NCBI GenBank assembly: GCA_013041765.1
Contig: JABDRL010000099.1
Span: 1-41,779, forward strand
Direction: 5' to 3'
From: Dactylosporangium sp.
GTDB taxonomy: Bacteria; Actinomycetota; Actinomycetes; Mycobacteriales; Micromonosporaceae
Length of the DNA: 41,779 bases
Shown: positions 25,284-33,472 of the stretch, piece after piece
Position numbering within the stretch: the stretch's first letter is position 1
Layout of the letters: each line of letters opens with the position of its first letter
Translations under genes and position numbers: made by a program
The notes under the pieces: model-generated
What the model saw: only the letters and a program-made list of their open reading frames with translations
The model's database searches: none
What the model was told of the DNA's origin: nothing

Positions 25284-26171
25284 ATGATTCCCCTCCCCCT
25301 CGCCAGGATTCTGTCCCGGTTGCGCCCCCGCTGGGTGGCCCTGGGGCTGGTCTGCTGCCTCGGTGTGGCGGCCGTGGCCGTGCTGGCGACCCGCCCGGCA
25401 CCCCCGCACGCCACGTTCGTGGTCCGCGCCCAGCCGTCGGTCACGGCTTCGGCCCCGCCGAGCCCCGCTCCGGTGGAGAGCTTCGGCCCGCCGGCCTCGC
25501 CTCCCGCCGGGCTCGAGGTGATCGACTACAGCCCGGCCCCAGCGGGCTTCCCTGCGGATCCGGCGCCGCTGTCCACCGCGCCCCTGACCGCGGGCGCGCA
25601 CCCCGTCGAGCAGATCGCCGCGTATGACGCGCCGGGCGGAACACCGCGCGCCTATCTCACCCCGACGATCAGCGGGGTCCCGCTGACCATGCCGATCGTC
25701 GAACGCCGCGCCGGCTGGATCGCGGTCATCCTCCCCTCGGCCAACCGCACGATCGCCTGGCTTCCCCCAGAAGGGTGGTCCGCCGTTGCCCTGCACGACC
25801 ATCTCCTCGTCCAAAGATCAACGCACCAGCTGTCGTGGTACCGCGACGGAGCGCTCCAGCAAACCTGGCTGGCCACACTCGGCGAGCCGGCGACGCCCAC
25901 CCCGCTCGGTCGTACCTTCGTGCTTGGCCGTTCGGCATTGCCGGGCAAGGTCTACGCGGGCATCGACGTGCTGGCGCTCGGGGCCATACCCGACAACATC
26001 AACGCGGTGCCGGCCAGCCTGCGCGGCGCCCACATCGGCATCCACTCCTGGTACACCGACAGCGTCCTGGGCAAGAGCGTCTCCAACGGCTGTGTCCGCC
26101 TGCCGCAGGCCGCCCAGCGACGCCTGCTGTCGGAAATCGTGCCCGGCACCGAGGTGATCGTCGTCGACTAG
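25284..26171 (+). CDS. L,D-transpeptidase (YkuD domain), membrane-anchored
   Basis: A 295-residue cell-wall enzyme. A single N-terminal hydrophobic helix (WVALGLVCCLGVAAVAVLA) anchors or exports it. A Pro/Ala-rich segment to about residue 95 follows, then a region with VPLTMPIVERRAGWIAVILP, then the YkuD catalytic domain from about 165. The catalytic motif reads SNGCVRL with Cys270 as nucleophile, preceded by HIGIHSWY; Asn replaces the more common His in SHGC, a variant seen in the family. It forms 3-3 crosslinks or attaches proteins to peptidoglycan. ATG 25284 gives a normal signal sequence; the nearest purine-rich element (GGGGAGGG) is somewhat distant. Confidence 0.9.
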   Translation: MIPLPLARILSRLRPRWVALGLVCCLGVAAVAVLATRPAPPHATFVVRAQPSVTASAPPSPAPVESFGPPASPPAGLEVIDYSPAPAGFPADPAPLSTAPLTAGAHPVEQIAAYDAPGGTPRAYLTPTISGVPLTMPIVERRAGWIAVILPSANRTIAWLPPEGWSAVALHDHLLVQRSTHQLSWYRDGALQQTWLATLGEPATPTPLGRTFVLGRSALPGKVYAGIDVLALGAIPDNINAVPASLRGAHIGIHSWYTDSVLGKSVSNGCVRLPQAAQRRLLSEIVPGTEVIVVD

Positions 26172-26745
26172 GGCGCCGGTGCCAGCCAGTCGCGGCCGGC
26201 CGAAGCCCCGCCCCCGAGGCCGCTGCCGGGCGTCTTTGGCCAGAGGGCTGAACGTTGCGTGCCAGTCGACTCGCCGAAAGCCCTTTCCCGCTCGTCATCG
26301 GGCAGAGGCGCCAGGCTTCTCAGATGGCGGGGATGCCGGCATCACCATCGGCATGTCACCGTGGGTACCATACCAACAACACAAGGCAAGGTCCCCTGTG
26401 GTTTTCCGGCAGCTGAAGGGCAGCAGTCCACAAAAGTTCGTAAAACTCTCGCCAAGACCGGTTGGGCATCACCGTCCGCCGGGTAGGACACAGGAGAGGA
26501 CCAGAGGTTGTCGTCCCGTAGGCCGTACGGCCATCAGGCCACTGGCCGGTGGGTCCGGCCCGTCCGCCGGACCGCGAACCCTGTTGGTCGTTCCGACAAA
26601 GAATGGCCAGGTCCGGGTTTAACCACCGTTTCCGGAGTAAAAATCACCGACATCACCACAGCACAGCCGTCGAACAGCAACAGCCAACAGAACCGGGTCC
26701 ACGCTGAGCCGGACAGTCCAGCCACTCCTGCGGCAGGAGGCTCCA
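26172..26745. other. Intergenic region with clustered hairpins before apbE
   Basis: About 570 bases without a convincing gene. At 26508-26599 a 6-bp stem (TTGTCG with CGACAA) could enclose three local hairpins: GGCCGTACGGCC at 26521-26532, GGCC-ACT-GGCC at 26538-26548, and GGTCCGGC/GCCGGACC at 26552-26573. This might be a structured leader of the apbE transcript, but it does not match the FMN, cobalamin, TPP or ydaO riboswitch cores as I know them. Confidence 0.35.
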
Positions 26746-27606
26746 ATGCGCAGAGCGCGACCGTCAACGCGATCACCCGGACGGCCCACGCGCCGGATCA
26801 ACACCGGCCCCCGCTCACGAACCTCGTCCACCCGGAGAAGCACCGCCGAGCCCCAGACCGGGCTGCGCGAGATCGTGCGCCTCATGGGCACCTCCGTCAG
26901 CCTCCACCTCGCCGACGACTTCGACCACGAGTCCCTGATCCAGCTCGCGGATGAGGCGTTCTCCTGGCTCCGGCTGGTGGAGCAGCGTTTCAGCCCGTAC
27001 CAGCCCGGCAGCGAGGTCAGCCGGCTGCGCCGGGACGAGATGTGCCTTGCCGAGTGCTCGTCCGAGGTGCGCGCCGTCATCGACCGGTGCGCGCAACTCT
27101 GGGCCATGACCGATGGGTACTTCGATGCCTACGCGACCGGAGCGCTGGACCCCTCGGGGTTCGTCAAGGGCTGGGCCGTCCAGGTCGCCTCCGACCGCCT
27201 CCTGGCGGCCGGTTGCGCCAACCACTGCATCAACGCCGGCAGCGACGTACGGATGCGCGGGCGTCCCGTCCCCGGCCAGCCATGGCGGGTGGGCATTCGG
27301 CATCCGCAGCAGGGGGTCGGGCCCTCCTGGATCGTCTCCGGTACCGATATCGCCGTTGCCACCTCCGGGATCTACGAGCGGGGCTGCCGGGTGGTCAACC
27401 CCCACGAGGGGCGGCCGTCGATGGAACTCCAGTCGGTCACGGTCGTCGGGGCGGATCTCGGGCTGGCCGACGCGTACGCCACCGCCGGCGCCGCCATGGG
27501 TATGCCGGCGCTGACCTGGCTGGCGGGGCTGCCGGACCACGAGGCCGCCGTCATCACCGAGGACGCCCGGTGCTTCCGCTCTGACGGGCTTCCCACCATC
27601 GACTAG
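26746..27606 (+). CDS. apbE: FAD:protein FMN transferase (ApbE family)
   Basis: A 286-residue flavin transferase that attaches FMN from FAD to a threonine of target proteins, usually extracytoplasmic FMN-binding domains. Motifs visible are LMGTSVSLHL, FSWLRLVEQRFSPYQPGSEVSRL, LDPSGFVKGWAV (the variant of LGGIAKGYA), INAGSDVRMRG, IAVATSGIYERG and ADAYATAGAAMG with the metal-binding Asp. The start at 26746 is decided by AGGAGG 5 bases upstream, although about 40 basic, Ser/Thr-rich residues precede the conserved domain. No lipobox is visible, so a cytoplasmic form or atypical export is possible. A ferric-reductase-like protein lies three genes downstream; the usual FMN_bind partner is absent. 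Confidence 0.9.
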   Translation: MRRARPSTRSPGRPTRRINTGPRSRTSSTRRSTAEPQTGLREIVRLMGTSVSLHLADDFDHESLIQLADEAFSWLRLVEQRFSPYQPGSEVSRLRRDEMCLAECSSEVRAVIDRCAQLWAMTDGYFDAYATGALDPSGFVKGWAVQVASDRLLAAGCANHCINAGSDVRMRGRPVPGQPWRVGIRHPQQGVGPSWIVSGTDIAVATSGIYERGCRVVNPHEGRPSMELQSVTVVGADLGLADAYATAGAAMGMPALTWLAGLPDHEAAVITEDARCFRSDGLPTID

Positions 27607-27645
27607 CGTTGTGACATCGTCACCCTGCGGCACCGCGAGGTTGAG

Positions 27646-28506
27646 ATGAAACGACGCTGGCTCTCCACCGTCCTGGTCGGGATCGCACTGATCGGGGTGG
27701 GCTGCAAGCCGCCCGATCCCGCCGGAGCACCGTCCGGCACCGCGGCGGCACCGGCCCCCGCCGCCAGCGGTTACCCCTCGTCCATGGCCGCGCTGGGGGA
27801 TTCCATCACCCTGGCGTTCGGCGCCTGTCTGGCTCCGGCGGCCTGCCCGCGCAATTCCTGGGCCACGGGCAACGGCACCCGGATCAACAGCCACTACAAG
27901 CGGATCGTCAGCGCCAATCCCGCGATGCGCGAGCATGCCCACAACTTCGCCAGTGGCAAGGCGACCGTCGACGCCCTCGCGGGCCAGGCCGCCTCGGCCG
28001 GGCGGGCGAAGGTGGACTACGTCACCATCCTCATCGGGGCCAACGATGCCTGCCACGGCGACATCGCCGCGATGACCAGCGTTGCGGCCTTCCGCCAGCG
28101 ACTGGACCGGGCGCTCGACGTCCTCGCCAGGGATCTCCCCGATGCCCGGGTGCTCGTCATCAGCATCCCGAACGTGTACCGGCTCTGGGAAATCGGACAT
28201 ACGAATCGCCTGGCGGTCAAGGTGTGGTCGTTCGGCGTCTGCCCGGCGCTGCTGGCCAACCCGACCTCCACGGCCCCCGCGGACACCGCCCGGCGCGCGG
28301 CGTTCCGCGACCGCATCGCCGCGTACAACGCCCAGCTGGTCGCGGCCTGTGCGACCCACCGGGCACAGTGCCGCGATGACGGCGGAGCGGCCCACCGCAC
28401 GGCCTTTGCCCTGGACATGCTGAACGTCGAGGATTTCTTCCACCCCAACACCAAGGGGCAGAACACGTTGGCCCGAGTGACCTATCCCGGCCGCTTCGAT
28501 TGGTGA
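27646..28506 (+). CDS. SGNH/GDSL-family hydrolase lipoprotein
   Basis: A 286-residue exported lipoprotein. The signal peptide MKRRWLSTVLVGIALIGVGC ends in a lipobox with Cys20, followed by a Pro/Ala linker. The SGNH blocks are ALGDSITLAFG (block I, catalytic Ser), the Asn-bearing ILIGANDAC (block III) and DFFHPNTKGQN (block V with Asp-x-x-His). Four or more further cysteines suggest disulfides. Such enzymes hydrolyse esters of lipids or acetylated polysaccharides; an acetyl esterase acting on plant polymers would fit the cellulolytic context, but this is inference. GAGG lies 5 bases before the ATG, 40 bases after apbE, so the two may be co-transcribed. Confidence 0.88.
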   Translation: MKRRWLSTVLVGIALIGVGCKPPDPAGAPSGTAAAPAPAASGYPSSMAALGDSITLAFGACLAPAACPRNSWATGNGTRINSHYKRIVSANPAMREHAHNFASGKATVDALAGQAASAGRAKVDYVTILIGANDACHGDIAAMTSVAAFRQRLDRALDVLARDLPDARVLVISIPNVYRLWEIGHTNRLAVKVWSFGVCPALLANPTSTAPADTARRAAFRDRIAAYNAQLVAACATHRAQCRDDGGAAHRTAFALDMLNVEDFFHPNTKGQNTLARVTYPGRFDW

Positions 28507-28555
28507 CAGCTATCGCACCTTACCGACATTTCGCCCGACCGTTGGAAGGTATGCC

Positions 28556-28584
28556 TTACCCAGCTACCCACACAGTGAGATAAT
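28556..28584 (+). promoter_or_regulatory. Weak candidate promoter for the sigma factor gene
   Basis: TTACCC at 28556-28561 and GATAAT at 28579-28584 are spaced by 17 bases in the 230-base gap before the sigma gene. The -10 is good, the -35 poor. I saw no GTTT/GGGTA pair on the plus strand that would indicate SigB/F-type autoregulation. Confidence 0.25.
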
Positions 28585-28737
28585 CTGGCCGCATTCAGTT
28601 ACATGTCCTGTGGTCGATGATACCGTTGCGGTTCCTGACCGCAGTCCCCCCATTACCCATTGGTCGCCATGGGTGCGTCTCTGGCTCCCGGGATCGACGA
28701 TCAGGCCGCACTACCTCGGCTCATGGGGAGGTCCGCG

Positions 28738-29601
28738 ATGGAGTATTCCTATGCGAGCCGCCAGCGCGGCAGCACTCGCCGGACGGCCGTTGCCCCACCG
28801 GCACGTCCGGGCAACCAGCGGCCGGCGCAGAACCTCATCGGACGCTCCCGCACGGACGACGAGGTCACCGAGCTGCTGCACCGCATGACCCGCCTGCGCT
28901 ATGACGACCCGAGACGTCGGGCCCTGCGGGAGCACGTCGTCCGGCTCTACCTGCCCTACGCCCAGCAACTGGCTCGCCGGTTCTTCGGCCTGGGCGAGTC
29001 CCTCGCGGACCTCAGCCAGGTCGCCGCCATCGGGCTCCTCAAAGCCGTCGACGGCTACGATCCCTCCTACTCCGGCGGCTTCCACGCGTACGCGACGCCC
29101 ACCATCTCCGGGGAACTCAAGCGCCACTTCCGCGACCGTTGCTGGGCCGTGCAGGTCCCCCGCAAGCAGCAGGAACTGCGCTTGCGGATCAGCAGGACCC
29201 GCGACGAGCTGACCCAGCGGCTCGGCCGCTCGCCGACGGTCGCCGATGTCGCCGGCCACCTCCAGGTCGGCGAGGACCAGGTGATCGAGGCCATGGTCGC
29301 GGCGAACGGCTACCGGCCGGCCTCCCTGCACGCCCTCACCGCCCGGGATCATGAGTTCGAACTCGTCGATCGTCTCGGCGAGGTCGAACCCGGCTATGAC
29401 GTCATTGAGCTGCGCGAATCGATCGGCCCAGCCGTCGCCCGGCTGCCGGCCAGGGAACGAAAAATCATCGAACTGCGATTCTCCGGTGACCTGTCCCAGT
29501 CCCAGATCGCCGCCCAGCTGGGCATCTCGCAGATGCACGTGTCCCGGCTGCTGGCCAGGAGCCTCCGGCAGCTGCGTCGCAGCCTCGTCGAGGACCGCTG
29601 A
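28738..29601 (+). CDS. RNA polymerase sigma factor, SigB/F/G subfamily
   Basis: A 287-residue group 3 sigma-70 factor. Region 2 contains YLPYAQQLARRFFGLGESLADLSQVAAIGLLKAVDGYDP and FHAYATPTISGELKRHFRD, typical of SigF/SigB proteins. Region 3 has RLGRSPTVADVAGHL. Region 4 has the helix-turn-helix SQSQIAAQLGISQMHVSRLL. The ATG at 28738 is 6 bases behind GGGGAGG; a longer frame from 28660 has no such site. SigB/F/G factors are normally held by anti-sigma factors (RsbW-like), yet none is adjacent, so partner genes must be elsewhere. Role probably stress or development. Confidence 0.93.
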   Translation: MEYSYASRQRGSTRRTAVAPPARPGNQRPAQNLIGRSRTDDEVTELLHRMTRLRYDDPRRRALREHVVRLYLPYAQQLARRFFGLGESLADLSQVAAIGLLKAVDGYDPSYSGGFHAYATPTISGELKRHFRDRCWAVQVPRKQQELRLRISRTRDELTQRLGRSPTVADVAGHLQVGEDQVIEAMVAANGYRPASLHALTARDHEFELVDRLGEVEPGYDVIELRESIGPAVARLPARERKIIELRFSGDLSQSQIAAQLGISQMHVSRLLARSLRQLRRSLVEDR

Positions 29602-29738
29602 CCCGGCAGGGACGCCGGTCCGCCGGGTTCATCGGACACGCACAGCCAACGCCATGGTTACCCTCAAGGTCGCACCCCAACCTTGGGCGCGGGCGCGCCA
29701 CCCGGCACCGGCCGGGGTCGCCCGCCAGAAGGAGCACC

Positions 29739-31088
29739 GTGGCCAGGAGCAGAGCCGTCACCACCGACGCCGTCGGCGCGGTCGCCGTCCTCAGCGTGCT
29801 CGCCGTCACCGCACTGTGGACGTCCAACCGCGGTATTCAGGATCTTGCTGGCCCGAGCGGCGGCGCCAGCTCGCTCGGTCGCCTGACCGGGCTGCTCTCA
29901 GCGGATCTTCTCCTGATCCAGGTGCTCCTCATGGCCCGGCTGCCCTGGGTCGAGCGCGGCTTCGGCCGGGACCGGCTGGCCCGGTGGCATCGCATCGCTG
30001 GATTCATCTCGGTGAATCTCATGCTCGCGCATGTCCTGCTGGTGACGCTTGGCTACGCGGGCAGCGTCTCCCGGTTCGGCAACGAGTTGTGGAGCCTGCT
30101 CGTCGACGCTCCCGGCATCCTCCTGGCCTTCGCGTCGATGCTGCTGCTGGTGCTGGTGGCGGTCACCTCGATCCGTGCGGCCCGCCGCAGGCTGCGCTAC
30201 GAGTCGTGGCACCTGCTGCATCTGTACGCCTACCTCGGTATCGGACTGGCCATCCCCCATCAGCTGTGGATCGGCACCGACCTCACCACGTCCGGCGTGG
30301 CGACGGCCTACTGGTGGACGCTGTACCTCGCCGCCGCCGCATCGATCATCGTGTTCCGCATCGGCGTGCCCCTGGCCCGCAGCGCCTACCACCGGCTGGA
30401 GGTCGCCGAGGTGGTCGGCGAGGCCCCCGGCGTCGTCTCGGTCCACCTGCGCGGCCACCGGCTGGACCGGCTGCCCGTCCGCGCCGGCCAGTTCTTCCTC
30501 TGGCGCTTCCTGGACGGCCCGGGCTGGAGCAGGGCACACCCGTACTCGCTGTCGGCGGCGCCCCGTGGAGACCGGCTGCGCATCACCGTCAAGGACCTCG
30601 GTGCCGGTAGCGCGCGGGTCGCCAGCCTCCGGCCGGGCACCAGGGCACTCATCGAGGGCCCCTTCGGGCGGCTGACGGGCGAGGCCTACGGCGGAGGTCG
30701 GGTGACCATGTTCGGGTGTGGCGTCGGCATCACCCCGCTGCGGTCGCTGCTGGAGGAACTGCCCTACGCCGCCGGCCAGGCCACCCTGGTGTACCGGATC
30801 CGCTCGGACGCGGACATCGTGTTCCGCGACGAGCTCCGGGAACTGGCCAGCGATCGTGGGATCCGGGTGATATATGTCCCCGGCCCCCGAGCGGGCGATC
30901 ACTCGTGGCTGCCCAGCGGCGAGCCCCGCCGCGACGACGTCGCGGCGATCCAGGAACTCGTCCCCGATCTGAGGGATCACGACCTCTACATCTGCGGACC
31001 GGACAGCTGGGCCGAGGCCGTCAGAACGGCCGCGATCACGGTCGGTGTCCCCCCGAGCCGCATTCACGCCGAACGCTTCGCGTGGTAG
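29739..31088 (+). CDS. Ferric-reductase-like transmembrane flavoprotein with FAD/NAD(P)H module
   Basis: A 449-residue protein. The N-terminal half has about six membrane helices with heme-ligand-type histidines (ARWHRIAGFISVNLMLAHVLL and ESWHLLHLYAYLGIGLAIPHQLW), as in ferric reductase/NADPH oxidase domains. The C-terminal half has an FAD-binding barrel (AGQFFLWRF, RAHPYSLSAAP, EGPFGRLTG) and an NAD(P)-binding fold (VTMFGCGVGITPLRSLLEEL, LYICGPDSW). No 2Fe-2S domain follows. It passes electrons from cytosolic NAD(P)H across the membrane. AAGGAG lies 4 bases before the GTG start. In many actinobacteria this gene is next to an FMN-binding protein and apbE; here apbE is close but the FMN-binding protein is missing. 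Confidence 0.9.
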   Translation: MARSRAVTTDAVGAVAVLSVLAVTALWTSNRGIQDLAGPSGGASSLGRLTGLLSADLLLIQVLLMARLPWVERGFGRDRLARWHRIAGFISVNLMLAHVLLVTLGYAGSVSRFGNELWSLLVDAPGILLAFASMLLLVLVAVTSIRAARRRLRYESWHLLHLYAYLGIGLAIPHQLWIGTDLTTSGVATAYWWTLYLAAAASIIVFRIGVPLARSAYHRLEVAEVVGEAPGVVSVHLRGHRLDRLPVRAGQFFLWRFLDGPGWSRAHPYSLSAAPRGDRLRITVKDLGAGSARVASLRPGTRALIEGPFGRLTGEAYGGGRVTMFGCGVGITPLRSLLEELPYAAGQATLVYRIRSDADIVFRDELRELASDRGIRVIYVPGPRAGDHSWLPSGEPRRDDVAAIQELVPDLRDHDLYICGPDSWAEAVRTAAITVGVPPSRIHAERFAW

Positions 31089-31118
31089 TGCGCGGGCCCG
31101 AACCGGTACTGTCACCGC

Positions 31119-32069
31119 ATGGGCTCCTTCCGCGTAGGGCGCCGCACGGCCCTGACCACCGCGCTGCTCGCGGCGACGGCCGCGGCCTGCCGGAACGCCG
31201 AGAAACAGATCAGCGGCCCGATCGAAATCGCGACCGGCAGCCCGACCGCGGTCTACCACCGCTACGGGACGGCGTACGGCGCGCTGATCCGCGAGGCGCT
31301 GCCCCGCACCCGGCCGACCGTGATGATCACCGCCGCGTCCGGAGAGAACATCGCCCTGCTGGAACGGGGAACGGCCCACATCGGCTTCGCCCAGGCCGAC
31401 ATCGTCAGCTCCGCCAGCCCCGGTTCGATCGCCGCGCTGGCCCGCCTCTACGACGACTGCCTCCATCTGGTGGTCCGGGCGGATGATCCGATCTGGTCGG
31501 TCGCCGATCTGCGCGGGCGAAAGGTCTCGATCGGCGAGGCGGGCTCGGGGACCGAGGTCACGGCCGGACGTCTCCTGTCCATCGCCGGACAGGACTCGTC
31601 CGGCCCCGCGCCCATGGCCGACGTCCGCGTGCGGCGGCTGGGGCTGAACGCCTCGACGACGGCGCTGCTCGAACGCCGGATCGATGCCTTCTTCTTTTCC
31701 GGAGGGTTGCCCGTCGCCGCCATCGCCCAGCTCAGGGAGACCCTGCCGCTCAAGCTGATCGATCTCCAGGCGTACGCCATGACCATGCGGCAGGCCTTCG
31801 GCGATCACTACCTGGAACGGGTCATCCCGATCTCGGCCTACGGCATGTCCCCGGCCCTCGGGATCGGCATCCCGAACTACCTCGTCGTCGCCACCGCCAT
31901 GCCCCGCCCGACGGCGCACGCGCTCACCCGGGTGCTGTTCGCCGGCAGGGAACACCTGGCAGAGGCCCATCCCGCCGGGGCGAGCCTCGACCGTCGAAGC
32001 GCCATCAGCACCCCGCCGCTGTCCCTGCATCCCGGTGCGGCCCAGTACTACCGCTCGGTCAAGGCCTGA
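31119..32069 (+). CDS. TAXI-family (TRAP-type) solute-binding lipoprotein
   Basis: A 316-residue binding protein. The N-terminus VGRRTALTTALLAATAAAC has a twin-arginine-like pair and a lipobox Cys, so it should be an exported lipoprotein. The mature part shows the TAXI signature IEIATGSPTAVYHRYGTAYG near residue 34, ITAASGENIALLERGTAHIGFAQADI, and VADLRGRKVSIGEAGSGTEVTA. TAXI proteins bind small organic acids for TRAP transporters, but no TRAP membrane subunit is encoded here. The gene ends 22 bases inside the convergent histidine kinase gene. I infer a sensory partner role rather than transport. Confidence 0.9.
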   Translation: MGSFRVGRRTALTTALLAATAAACRNAEKQISGPIEIATGSPTAVYHRYGTAYGALIREALPRTRPTVMITAASGENIALLERGTAHIGFAQADIVSSASPGSIAALARLYDDCLHLVVRADDPIWSVADLRGRKVSIGEAGSGTEVTAGRLLSIAGQDSSGPAPMADVRVRRLGLNASTTALLERRIDAFFFSGGLPVAAIAQLRETLPLKLIDLQAYAMTMRQAFGDHYLERVIPISAYGMSPALGIGIPNYLVVATAMPRPTAHALTRVLFAGREHLAEAHPAGASLDRRSAISTPPLSLHPGAAQYYRSVKA

Positions 32070-33472
32070 GGCCACCGGATCGGCTCCACCGTCGGCAACC
32101 AGATCCGCACATCCAGCCCATGCGGAACGGCCGGGAGCAATTCACAGCAGCCTTCCGACGCCTCGACCAGCACGACGACAATGGCCAGCCCCAGACCGCT
32201 GCCCTCCACGGCGGTCGAACCCGGTCCTCGCCAGAACCGTTCCGTGGCATGTCCGCGCTGCTCCGCCGTCATCCCGGGCCCGGTGTCGGTCACATGGATC
32301 TCGGTTCCCCACCCGCCCGGTCCGCCGTCGGCGGTTTCCACCCGGACCACGACCTCGCACCCGTCACCACCGAACTTGACCGCGTTGTCGATCAGAGCGT
32401 CCAGCGCCTGATCCAGTGCCGTGGACACCACATTCGCCCGGCACGGCTGATCCGGAGCAACGTAACGCACCCAGACCTGCCGCCGCTGGGCCAGCGGATG
32501 CCAGGCCTCGACCCGCCGCTGGCAGCGTTCCCCGACGTCGACCTTCTCCAGGATCCCGCGACCGCTGTCCGCCTTGGCCAGCGACAGCAGGCTGTCCAGC
32601 ACCTGCCCCATCCGCTCGCTCTCCTCCAGCGCCAGCCGGTGCCCGTCCCGTGCCTCGGGGGTGCTCAGGTCGTAGCCCAGTTCCTCGACGTGCAACCGCA
32701 GGGCGGTCAGCGGGTTGCGGAGCTGGTGGCTGGCGTGGGAGACGAAGGCTCGCTGGCGTTCCAGGAGGTCGGCGACAATGACGGTCATGGAGTTGAAGGC
32801 GTGTGCCAGGCGTCGCAGCTCCGGGGGGCCGAGATGGTCCGAGACCCGGACGGAGTAGTTGCCGGCGCCGATGTGGTGAACGGCCGCGTCGAGTTCCGCG
32901 ACGGGGCGCAGGGTCCACCGCGCGAAGTGCCAGGCCGCCGCGAGTCCGATCGCCAGCACGAGCAGCCCCCCCGCGGCCAGGATGCTCCAGGCCAGGGTGA
33001 TGGTCGCCGCGGTGTCGTCCACGGCCGAGACGACGATGATCGCACCGTAGTACTCCCCGCCGCTGCCGACCGGCACCGCGACCACGATCGGCGTCGACCG
33101 CCACGGCCAGACCGTTCCGCTCTCATCGGCCTGCCGCCCCGCGAGTGCCCTGCGAGACTGCCGCAGCACCTGGCTGTTGTCCAGGTCGATCCACCCCAGG
33201 GCGGTCAACACGATCCGCCCGTCCGAATCGACGAGTGCCACCTCGATCCCGTACAGCTCGCCGTATCGTTCGAGTTCAAAGCCCAGGTCTGCCGTGTCGC
33301 CCGTTCTCAGCACCGGTTCGGCGAGGCTGGCGAACCGGATGGCGTCCTCCAGCCGGTCGGCGAGGACGCGCTGCGTCTCCCGGCTGGCCAGGGTGACGCC
33401 GAACGGAACCTCCAGCGCGATCAGGACCATGGCCAGCAGTAGCACGTAGCTCGCCATCAGGCGACGACACAC
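32048..33472 (-). CDS. Membrane sensor histidine kinase without adjacent response regulator
   Basis: About 474 residues. Transmembrane helix 1 (LMASYVLLLAMVLIALEVPFG) and helix 2 (ILAAGGLLVLAIGLAAAWHFA) flank an extracytoplasmic sensor of about 130 residues. A HAMP-like segment (ARWTLRPVAELDAAVHHIGAG) follows. The phospho-acceptor is in FVSHASHQLRNPLTALRL, and the ATPase has N-box ALIDNAVKFGG, VTDTGPGM and GSGLGLAI. GTG 33472 is preferred because AAGGAG lies 6 bases upstream; ATG 33535 and ATG 33457 are in frame. It converges on, and overlaps by 22 bases, the TAXI lipoprotein gene. No response regulator is visible in the window. Confidence 0.92.
   Translation of the reverse strand: MCRRLMASYVLLLAMVLIALEVPFGVTLASRETQRVLADRLEDAIRFASLAEPVLRTGDTADLGFELERYGELYGIEVALVDSDGRIVLTALGWIDLDNSQVLRQSRRALAGRQADESGTVWPWRSTPIVVAVPVGSGGEYYGAIIVVSAVDDTAATITLAWSILAAGGLLVLAIGLAAAWHFARWTLRPVAELDAAVHHIGAGNYSVRVSDHLGPPELRRLAHAFNSMTVIVADLLERQRAFVSHASHQLRNPLTALRLHVEELGYDLSTPEARDGHRLALEESERMGQVLDSLLSLAKADSGRGILEKVDVGERCQRRVEAWHPLAQRRQVWVRYVAPDQPCRANVVSTALDQALDALIDNAVKFGGDGCEVVVRVETADGGPGGWGTEIHVTDTGPGMTAEQRGHATERFWRGPGSTAVEGSGLGLAIVVVLVEASEGCCELLPAVPHGLDVRIWLPTVEPIRWPQALTER

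Noticed and set aside
26461-26560. Possible cobalamin or FMN riboswitch before apbE
   Set aside because: Short strings such as GCCACTG occur, but the conserved cores and their order do not match either class.
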